From: Paragorgia papillata
Lineage: Eukaryota > Cnidaria > Anthozoa > Scleralcyonacea > Coralliidae
NCBI GenBank assembly: GCA_035771165.1
Contig: JAWNZC010000346.1
Span: forward strand, 62,001 to 126,000
Length of the DNA: 64,000 bases
Reading direction: 5' to 3'
Part shown: positions 11,401 through 23,400 of the stretch, piece by piece
Layout: the number at the start of each line of letters is the position of its first letter
Numbering within the stretch: the first letter of the stretch is position 1
Notes under the pieces: generated by a model
Told to the model about the DNA's origin: nothing
The model's input: only the letters and a program-made list of their open reading frames with translations
The model's database searches: none
Position numbers and translations under genes: made by a program

Positions 11401-14400
11401 TGGTTTTGCTACATGTGAAAATATTTTACCCCACACCTGACGTCAGAGACCATCTCATTTACATATTAAACAAATTGAAATATCTTGAAACAAAGAAAGA
11501 TACGAAAAAGTTGTAAAGGATGTTCTATTACAATTTTATGAGTTCTTTCAAATTAGACAAACTTAATTTTTGTTGCCAATGTCCTTTAAGCAAGCTAGGA
11601 CGACGACGGCAATTAAATTACTGCATTTAAGAGAAACCATGGATCAGGACATCGTATATTGTATGTTTTATGTATTTTGTAAGATCGTTAAAAAGCAGTC
11701 ATAGCTTCGGCAACATGACGTACAATAGATTAAACGCCTAAATAAACTAACAACTTTTGCTGTTCCTTGCAACAACGTTGTCTTGAAACTGACGTGAAAA
11801 CGTTTCAATTGACGTTGTATGTGCGACCATAGTCAATCGAGATATGGTCTGGAAACTCAGCTAAAGTCTTTGGTCTATCTTTTTGTTCGCCTTTATGCAT
11901 TTTGGTGCACGGTGCACGGTCACTGAACACATTGTATTTTAGTATAATGAACGAATTGTCCAATAGCAACGTTTCAGTTCAATCACTCAACCGTGTTATT
12001 TAAATATTAATAAACCTAAAACAAAGGATGTGCACGGTGTAAGGTACGGTTCAACATAAAATTCCAGCTCATTATAGGCGCTTTGAAGTTTGCCGAGTTT
12101 CCAGACCATATCTCGATTGACTATGCTGCGACGAGGGCGGTGTTGTGATTACAGTTGTGATTACTTTTGGGACTACAAAATATTCAACGGTTTGTTTTGG
12201 TTCAAAAATACTATTGCATGTACTTGGGTCGTCGTCGTGACGTTCGCGTTGTCCTTGCTTAAGGTCCCTAATACCCGGGCGCCGCGCCCGGGCACTAATG
12301 TGAAGAATAGCAACAGCCAATCTATACCTTTTCTCTGTAAGCCAAGCTTTCATCCCAAACTCTGGTCCTAGAAGAACATTGTAAACCTTAAAACTCGTTG
12401 GCCACTTGGTTTAAGGTGAGGTATATATAATACGGGCAACATTTTTCTTCAACTTTTCAACTTTCAACGTTGCGTTGCAAGTTGAAAAGCGTTGTTGCAC
12501 GTATTGCCATGCACCCACCTAGTTAAACATTGTCACGCAACAATGATTTTGTTGCAAGTTGAAAAAATTTGTTGAAAAAAGTACTTAAAGTAGACTATAG
12601 TTCTACTTGCTATAACATCCTGATTCAACTTGCAACAAAATCATTGTTGCGTAACAATGTTTAAAGTGGGTGGTAATACGTGCAACACCGCTTTTCAACT
12701 TGCAACGCAACAATGTTGCAGCGATTTGTTGCTCGTGTTACTTCACCTTTAATAAACAGACGAATGTGACAGGAGAAGTGTTTTATCAGATATAATTATA
12801 ATATCAGAGTGTTTTATATTATATCTGATAAAACACGAACTGCGAGTTTATTGAACGGCTTCAAAAACGAACCACTTGGTAAGTTCATTGGCGTAGTAAG
12901 TTTGAAAAATAACCTTGTCTAAGCCGAGAAAATCAAAGCTAAAGTTTATGTAAATCAAGAGGTATCTTTATCACATATAAAGACACGATACGGTCATGAT
13001 ATTCTTTTGTGTTTTCCTCATGAATTATTGAGTTTTTGAAGTGCAAATAAATCAGCCCCTCGGAACTCGTTTTCATGTGCGAAATTCAAAAGAATCTTTA
13101 CTCTAAAGCGAGGTCAGAAGGGCTAATTTAATGTATATGCACATAACAGTTTTTTTCACTTCATAGACACTTAAAAACATACATAAATATTCAATACTAC
13201 CTTTAGTTATTTTTAACTGGACTAACTTCATACATGTTCTCGCATCTTCTATTGAACAATGACCACTCGAATCATCTTGTATCTCGGTCCTGTAAGAAGA
13301 GAAATTCCCAGGAGATATGATTATTTATCCATTGTAAAAATAGATCGCCAATTGACGTTATTGGAGGATTGGTGACAAGCCACAGGGGAGATGCCACCCC
13401 CTGATCAGAGGTAACCATGGCAACCCCGCCACAGCCCACCTCCAGGCACCAGTCACACTGTCAAAGCAGTGGAAATATATATACTTACCCTTGCATTCTA
13501 TCAGGAGTGGGTGGGTGGGTCACTAAACAGCGCGCGCAAACCCAGTCAAGCTCAGACCACGCTGACAAGACTTTGATGAGCGCTAAGATAATCCCCACAT
13601 ATTATAAATGAGTGACCACTGACCAAATATCTAATAAATAGATAGCGCGCGCAAAACCAGTCAACACCAGTCAGCTCAGACCACGCTGACAAGACTTTGA
13701 TGAGCGCAAGTCAAGCTCAGACCACGCTGACAAGACTTTGACGAGCGCTGAGATAAACCCCACATATTATCATGAGTGACCGCTGACTAGCATTGTCTCC
13801 TTTTTTACCTTGCCTAAATTACATTTAGCCACATTAAAAATATCTTATAAAAAGAAGATATTAAAAAGAAACGTGTTGTACATTTGACTTACTTCAAATA
13901 TTTTTTTGCTAAATATTTCAAACCAGGTTTAAATCCCAAACCACGACCGTCCTCGTACAGAACTGATGTATCAATTACTTTATTGTGAAAAAACTAAAAT
14001 AATACAAAAAGCGCCATATATTTGGGTCAGTTTGCGTCTTGTGTAAGCCGCGTTTTATCGGCTCTCGTATAAACGGCCCTATTCATGGGACTATAGAATT
14101 AGAGTGTAAACATAATTGTTAGCATTTGCTCCTCTCTGATTGGCTCCTCTCTACATTTTGACCTTCTGATATGCTGTACTGTTTTTAGTCATCTGCTTTA
14201 GCCAACATCTCAGTAACGGTATGTGTATTCCCTATTAACTATAGAAATCTCTTATTGACCATATACATCTCATACTAACCATGTGTCCCTATTACCCATG
14301 ATATCCCCTATTGACGGTACACATCCCTCATTAACCATATGTATCCCCTATTATCCATCAATATCCTCCCACATTGAACATGTACACCCCCTATTGACCA

Positions 14401-17400
14401 TGTGTATCCTCTATTGACCATACGCATCCCCTAATGACCATATATATCCCCTACTGCCCATATGTATCCCCTATTGACCATTTGTATCCCATATTGGCCA
14501 TATGTATCCCCTATTGACCATAGTATCCCTTATTGACCACGCACATCCCCTGTACCTTCAACGAGGTAAAATCAAATTCTAGTGAATGACCAATGAGAAT
14601 AGCATCTGGAGGAATAATCTCTTTCAGTTTTTCTTGAACATCCTTTAAAGTTGTTTCAACTCCACACAGGTCATCTTCTGTAATTCCACTGTACCTAAAA
14701 ACACAAACATTTACAGTAGTACTTGGTCTCCCCATGGGCCTGACATTACGCACGGTAGATGAAATAAATATATTTTGATAGGAATCATACTATCAATAAC
14801 TACTTTATTACCTTGTTAAGTAGTTGGTTATGGGGTGTTCTGGCTGCACTAAGCTATCATACACCACTTCATGTGATTGGTTGACTACTGAAATCCGTGT
14901 TAGTTCACGACCTTCTTCAGACGTGCACTACAAAACAATGAAAACATTTTTTTTATTAAGAGAAGATATGTACAGCTCAAAGAATATTTATATACCAAGC
15001 TTTGATAGTCTGTGTCTTTCGTTAAATTACTACGGTTCCGGTTTGAGCGTGGACACGCGTAATTTGACAACACACGTTTCACGCGGGAAACTAACATGTT
15101 GCTAAGCGGAAACTGCGAAGTTACTAAGGCCAAACGGCACTGTTTCTTCGCGAAAACATCGCGTTGTGGGGTTTGTCAGCGAAATGGCCGATCGGAAAAG
15201 AATTGTGGAGTTCTTAGCTTCACTTGACGAAGATTTAATTGTGTATAAAGATGAGTTATAAACATGAAAACACTTGCTTTGAAAATTTGGCGCTCGTTTC
15301 AAATTGAAACAATACCGTTTGGCTTTAGTAACGTTACAGTTTCCGCTTAGCAACATGTTAGTTTCCCGTGTGAAACGTGTGTCGTCAAATTACGCGTGTC
15401 CACGCTCAAACCGGAACTGTAGTATCTACAAAGCAATCAGGAGAGTTTTACACATGCTGGTTTCGAAAACTGGGGACTGTATCTTTCGTTTTTTGCAACG
15501 CAACTTTGTTGTGTTGCAAGTTGAAAAGCGTTGTTACACGTATTACCACCCCCCACCTTAAACATTGTCTCGCAATAATTATTTTGTTGCAAGTTGAAAA
15601 AATTTGTTGGAAAAAAATAGAGTTCTACAAAATCATTGTTACGTGACAATTTTTATAAGGTGGATGGTAATACGTGCAACAACGCTATTCGACTTGCAAC
15701 GCAACAATGTTGCAATTTGTTGCTCGTATTACTTCACCTTTGCATATAAATCTTACAGACCAACATGTCTAATACTTCAGATCGCATATCAATCTCGTTC
15801 CCAGAGCCCACGTTCCCCACCCGGGAAACGAGAGACTCTGGGATAATCCGTTTCAAATCACAGGATTCTTGTTACTCCGGTTGAGGTACGCATGCGTAAA
15901 TATCCGAGCGCAATCTGGATAGTATGTTCTCCGTGTTTGACTTTTCCCAAAACAAGTCAATGGGGTTGGTGGCGAAGCTCGAATTACAGCATCTACAGAC
16001 ATACGGCGAAGATATCGATCGCGGCAACGTCTTCACTGGAGTCTTGTCGTCCGACATCTTTGTTATTTTGGTTTTATTAATTCTACTTCCGGTCACTTCA
16101 GACCAACTCATGCTCACTATTCAGCCAATAACGTAACGATTTGAAACGGATTATCCCAGAGCCTCTCGTTTCCCGGGTGGGGAACGTGGGCTCTGGGAAC
16201 GAGATTGCTTCCCTTCAATTCATCTCCTTACACCTCCACTCCACTCACTTCACCCCACTTATCTATTTCCTCTCATTTCACTCTTTAACCAGCCTCACCA
16301 TTTCACAGTCCAATGCAAACATTAGACTTGAACCAGTAGCCTTTGTTGCGGTACTCTTTGGTATGGTAAAGAAATCTTTTGCATCTAAATGTAGAATCAT
16401 CGCGTGAAGCTGGCACAGATTACAAAATCAAAATTCTCAAGTATATTACATTGAGCTCTATATATAACTGGAGTGACATCTTTGTAGCAGTCAATGTGTG
16501 TAGGCCTGAAGTACGTATAGTTCCAGTCTTCTACGCGGTCTGGTCAGACTGGAACTATACATTTTGAACACCACAGACTGCGAACGTGACCTCGGCGTCT
16601 GGACCTCTTCCACACTTACCTGGTCCAAACAAGTCCTCCACCAGTGCGCTCAAGCCAACAAATTATTGGGATATATACGTCGGTCCACGATAAAAATCAA
16701 GACCTTCTCTGTCCGTCGAACACTTTATTTAGCTCTCGTCCGTTCCCAACTCGCTTACGCATCGCAAGTCTGGGCTCCACAGTCTGTCGACCTGATCAAG
16801 CGCACGGAACGCGTCCAAAGACGCGCATCAAAATATATAATGGACCTACCCTAGCTTCTTCTGTGACATCAGTTATAACCATCGTCTCTTAACGTTAAAT
16901 CTACTTCCTTTATGTTACTGGCACGAATACCTTGACATGTTGTTCCTTTTCAAATCAAATCGTAACATTATTAAGTTAAGCAGTGACATACTACCAGAAC
17001 CTCAAAATTCAAGTAGACCTACACGATCAGCAAAGCCAAACGGTTTACAATTTCAGACAACAAAATGTAAAACATCTACGTATCAGTGAATCATTTTTAA
17101 TTAGGACAACTAGAATCTGGAACGTATTGCCAAGAAACTTAACAATGAAATGTATAACTTTAAAAGACTTTAAAAAAGGACTATATAATTACTATAATTT
17201 AGCGCTAGAACACTGTTTTGATGCAGATGATCCACGAACATGGAAATCGATATGCATCAAATGCAACGAAGCTCGTGATCAGTGGCGGACACTAGGGGGG
17301 GCGAGGGGGGGCAATCGCCCCCCCAATAATTTTAGCTGAAGCTTTCATTTTGAAAAGTGGAAGCACAAGAATAGAATATGTTAACGAAACAAAAGCGTGC

Positions 17401-20400
17401 GCAGAACGGAGTCATAGACGAACTATGCATAGACTGATCAAATTCTGATATTTATTTATTTTAAAAGAAATATGTGGATTTCACTCGCTTAGCGAATAAA
17501 TTTTACATTGTCATTGGCGTGTTAATTAAACCACCTTGCAATTCCATTCACAAATGTAGATAATCATCTAGAATATTTTCTCTGAAATGTTGTTTTTTTA
17601 TGCTTAGCATGTGATTTATAACAAAATGCACCATTAAAATAGTGTTTTGAAAACCTAAATTTTTTTACAAAATGTGTTCTCAGAATGCTGCAAATGCCAT
17701 TTCAGAGATCCAAATTTTAAAAAAATTCCGGGGGGACATGCCCCCGCACCCCCCTAGAAGGCTCGCCCCCCCAATATGTCGTCAAGTGTCCGCCACTGCT
17801 CGTGATCTAACTAAATCGATATTGTTAATGTTTGTAATCATCTTGTGTATTGTAGTTGTATTTGTTGTAATCTTTAGGGACCGCAGTAATTGGCGTAAGC
17901 TGTTGCGATTGCCCTGTCAGTTGTTTGTGTCGATGTCTGTAGGTATTGTTTGAGTATGGCAAAGCAAATAAAATAAATAAATAAATAAATAAATACGTAC
18001 TTCAGGCCTACATGTCCGCCATGTTTGGCTCCAATCTTTGCCCTAGCAGATATTACTCCAGTTATATAGAGAGCTCACTGGTATATTATAGTTATGACCA
18101 GACGTTTATTAAAACACTAGACAGTGTTACCTTCTGATAAACCAGGAATGAGAAAATCATTTTTAATCAATTGTGTTTCTGTTAAAATGTAGTCTTTTCC
18201 ATCAAGAGGCTTGGCACTCTCTGAAGTACATCAAATCAAATAATATTTATTAATACTTTGGATAAAACGTTTTGAAGCAGATCAAGGTCCGCATTAATAA
18301 AGTGCCTATGGAACCAAATTTAAATTTCATTTTTTTAAGATTGTATTTGGAAGAGCAGCTAACATTCTTGAGTTATTGGCTATCAAATTTGAGCAATGTC
18401 ATACGTTGTATGTGGGAGAAAACGGAAAATCAGTATATCTTTGGATTGGTTTAACTACACGAAACCACACATTTGCAGATGTAATCAGACCATACCCCAA
18501 GGAAAATTTCCTACGTCTGATTTTACGAACGTGTGACGTCATTGCTCAAATTGCATAGTAAAAGCCATTCTTCATTATCTTAGGTGTTCTTCTAAATACA
18601 ATCTTAAAAAATTGCCGAGAGCTTGATCGCGAGAACATCCCTAGAACATGAAAATCCCTAGAGCATGCTATGTAATCGAGTGAAATGCCCAATATTACTT
18701 CTAATAAACCCAATTCTCTCCTGGCATTACCACCTTAATGTATACAGAACTCGCGATGAAGCTCTCGGCAACGGCCTCCGTGGCTCAGTGGTCAGAGCAT
18801 TGCACTAGAATCGCAAGGTCGTGCGTTCAATTCCTGCCGGAAGGCCTGTGTAGTTGCATTTTTCGCAACTGGTCGCGGTTTAGTCTTAAAATGTATATAT
18901 TCTACACTCGAATTTTCCTTCACCAAAATCCCTAGAATATGTATAACATAGACCGCTGTCGCACAAAGAAAATAAAAGTCTGTAATATTAATGAAAAGAT
19001 CGTCTCAGAGAGAAGAGTAATGGTTAATTGAAGGGCAATATTTAATTAAATAGAGGAGTAACTACTGAAAAAAAGCGAAGCTGTTCTGAAGCGATAATGC
19101 GGGCCCTGGATATATCAATCACAACCTATCATACAGTGTACAGTCGTTGGCACCTAAGCGTGTACACCGCCCGTCAAAACATGTTTTATGTCAACGTCAA
19201 ACTTAAATGTTTACCTTGCAAACGTATTAGGTTTTCATTCGATACATTCGAACCAATACATTATTGTCACATGAATGTGCCCTTAGCTAATCACGTCTCG
19301 CCAATCCCACGGTGTTGATTTCAAAACGGTTAACTTTGGCTTAAATTTAGAACATGTTTTGACGGGCGGTGTACACGCTTAGGTGCCAACGACTGTATAT
19401 ATGCATGTTACCTTCCAGCTTTGCTTGACTTTTTTTTGGTTTTGGTAATACAACGGTGAGTAATGAGTGAGCTGGTGATTTAACAAACATTAAGTTGCCT
19501 GAGTTGAGGAATGGAAATACCTACAATATATTACAAAAGATGGAATTTCAAAAAAATTTAGGTTGCAACGGTATACGATAGTGCACAATTGTATATGAAA
19601 ATGTATGATGATTACAAAAATATACTGTAATAGTACTGTACAGTATGTACCATGGTGTGTGGTGTTGTATCATGGTAACTGGTGTCATATGATTGTCAGG
19701 GACGTAGCCAGAGGGGGAGCGGTGGCTCCCCCCCTTTTGCATGATGAAATTTTGTTTTGAACACTAGTACTCAGATGCACAGGTGATTTACCCAGCGGTT
19801 ATTGACTGGATCTCAGTCGCTCTTCTGACGCTAGTGACTAATAATATGAAATGGTACCTTCCTTGGCTCCTAATCCAGTCTCCGTATGTATCGCACGCAT
19901 GTAACTTAACTCAACGGGGGTTTTTTTTTTAGTATTTTATGACTTTTCAAACTTTCAGAATTGTGTAAAATCTTCTCCCAAAATGCAGGAAATGCCACTT
20001 TAGAGACTCTAGATTTCAAAATTTTCCAGGGGAGCATGCCCCCGGACCCCCCAAGAAGTTTCGCTCCTCCCCTTTCAAAATCCTGGCTACGTCCCTGATG
20101 ATTGTTGAGTACTATGATGTCCATACTGAACTGCACATGCATGTATGATTAGTACACTATGCTATAATTATGATGAACTATCACTGATATGACATTGTGT
20201 CTGTATGATATGGTGTAATATATATGATGGTAGTACACTAGTCCATAATAAGTAATAGTTAAAATATGAGCGGCCGATCTTTGTGGGCATTGACGAGCCG
20301 AAGTCGAGCCATTGTAGATGCCCATAAAGATCGGACGTGAATATTTTAACTTACTTATCAAATTGTAAGTGTAAATGATGAACACTTTGTTTAAGAGTCG

Positions 20401-23400
20401 TAGAAAAGGTTAAATAAGATCATTTTAACTCAGAAAAAGCTGAATTTGAGCCACTAGTGCCTATTAACTTTGATAAAACATTGATGTTTTATTAATCAAT
20501 GTTTTATCCGTATTTAATTTATTATCGAGTCGGTTTTCTTTGTTCTTCCGAGGTCTTTATATCGCATAAAGACCTTGAATAATAATTAGATACGAAATGA
20601 AGAAAAAAACAAGGAAAATCTTTGTCCAAGGTGGAAAAAATAGACAAAACTTTGTTGGAAAACCATCCTCGAACGTCGGGATGTATGCGATATAAAGCCC
20701 TCGGACGCTGCGCGTCCTCGGGTAGCATACATCCCTCGTTCTCTGGATTTATCTATTACTTAAAGATGCTGATTAAACATTAATTTCTTTTGAATTTTCG
20801 TCATGAATTATTAATGAATTTAATAATATGATATATAATACGATTGCATGCACGCAAATATGGTAAACAGAAAATACAGTAAGATCGATAGTATGTGATA
20901 CATGTAGTGTATGATAAAAAAATACACCATGATAACACCATGAGGGACCAAACTGTATTTGATTTACAAGAAAAACCAACAGAGCTGTTGTAAATTCAAT
21001 ACAGTTTGGCTGCATATGAATGATCATCATTCATATATGGCCAAAGCGTATTAGATTTACATGTATTCTTTCCACCAATTGCAAACTGTATTATATAGTA
21101 TATGTAAGATTGAATCTTATATTTATTTATTATATGGCACGGATTATTTCCGGTAAAATCACGCGCTGTGATTGGTTGCTGACGGGGTGAGATTTCTTCG
21201 TAATGCCCACGGGCATTATGAAAATTGTTAATGCCCTACGATTGGAAACAAACAAAAGATCCTAATAAGCAACTTTTATTGCCGAAAAACGGTGAAAATA
21301 CATGAAATAGATGACGATGAACATTATAAAAGTAAATTCTAGTATCCCAGACGATAAAGAAACAGCAGAAAATAACGCTAGTTCGGTGTTTTGACGAAGT
21401 TAAAGGAAGCGAAGACCAAAAAATACAAGATTGATTTTGAAATAAAAAGTGCCATATAATAAACTACTTAATAACCTCGACCGTTCGGTGTTTACGGTAA
21501 AATATTAAACCTCGGTCTTGAGCGTATTAACCTCGCTATCGCTCGGTCAATACCGCAAGACCTCAGTTTAATATTTTACCGTAAAGACCTCACTCTCGGT
21601 TATTAAGTAGTTATTATATATTATATATTATATATAATTGTACAGTATATTTGTTGTCAGTTGTGTTAATACGTAGTATGGACATAAAAAAGACTTGCCA
21701 CATCAAACATAGAGCCAAGATTTGGAAAGCATTCTTCACTACTTGATTCAAACAGATCTGGAGTTACATATTTCAATAAGACAACAACAACTCTTTTTAC
21801 ACATGTGTAATCCAGTGTAGCCCATTGTGGTAATACCACAGCATTGTTGAGGTTGGGACCAAGAAGGCTGAACAATAAAAGTTTCTGAATGTCTTTAATT
21901 TTCACTACCCCATCATCATTACTCGAAATCTTGCTCATATCCACAACAAAAGATTCCTAAAATTAGCAAGTGTATACTGTAATCCAATATTTCACTGTTA
22001 AAGGGCAATAGCACTAAAAATTAAGTTTGTCTAATTTGAAAGAACTCATAAAATTGTAATAGAACATCCTTTACAACCTTTTCGTATCTCTCTTCGTTTT
22101 CAAGATATTTCAATTTGTTTGATATGTAAATGAGATGGTCTCTGCAGTCAGGTGTGGGGTAAAATATTTTCACATGTAGCAAAACCAGTTATATCTCTAA
22201 GTTAGTTCAGCGAAATCATTTGAAACTGTGCACATAAAAACTCCTTGCGACGCTGAACATTTCATGTTAGATATGTAAGTGATTTTGCTCTGAATGAAAA
22301 TATTTTACCCCACTCCTGACGTCAGAGACCATCTCATTTACATATCAAACAAATTGAAATATCTTGAAATTGCAGAAAGATACGAAAAAGTTGTAAAGGA
22401 TCTTCTATTACAATTTTATGAGTTCTTTCAAATTAGACAAACTTAATTTTAAATGCCAATCCCCTTTAAATAACACCAGCTGCAGCACCACCAGGAAAGG
22501 GTGAGAGGGGGGGTGGGGTGGGGGTGCATGCCCCTCCCTAAAAATTTACTCTGCCACCCCCATGTGCCCCCTAAATGACCAAATAAGATTTGTGGTTTCA
22601 ATAAAATTATTATTGTGCTCCTATGAGTTCCATCAAGGCCAAGATGTAGTCATGTAAGATTACAAATTATATGTAGTTAAATGGAATTTAAGTAAGTTAA
22701 CGACTAAGAGCAGTCAGTAAAGTGGGACAGCGGTCAGCAGTCTCTAGCAGGTCAGGCAGGTGCAAGTGGTCGTCAGTTGAACGTGGTGAGTATTGCTCAA
22801 CGTAGCGTGGTGGAAAGTACAGTTCATAGAAGCGTGAAAGTTGTTTGTGTGTATCTTTCCCCCTCATTTTTTCCCCCTCAAAAATCATTTTTTCTTTCTT
22901 CTTTTGACTCTATACCTTCCACTGACCTAGTCAGTGTGACGGGTGCCTGGAGTCTGGTGTGGGGGCTCATGGCTGGGTTGCGGGGATTTGCCAGTCATGA
23001 GAGCGGTATTTGTTGTTTTCAGAACACTTACTTCACTTGTTGTTTCCAGCTCAACAACTTCCTCATCTACATGTAAACAGTACAATTAGTAAGAAATATC
23101 TTGTTTCAGTAAAAAGAAAAACCCTATAGTACAGTATACAACATTAAACACACAAGGTATGTTGGGGACAGTTTACCAAATCTTTAGATTTTGAAATCAT
23201 GCTACATACTGTACCTGAGGATTTTTTAGACCTTTTCTGCTCCACTTCATTCTAAAATTTAATTAAATTATCTAGTTAAAATAGCAATTTCACCTGACTG
23301 TTCAGAAACACATACACAGTTACAAATATGCAAGTACTGTTGTGATAATGGACCTACAGTAGAGTGCAAAAACGTAGAGTGCTGCATAGGTAGGCTTAAA

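Noticed and set aside
16141..16407. 88-codon plus-strand frame
   Set aside because: Overlaps the minus-strand exon 16299-16384, which encodes the catalytic FALDCEM motif with correct splice phases.
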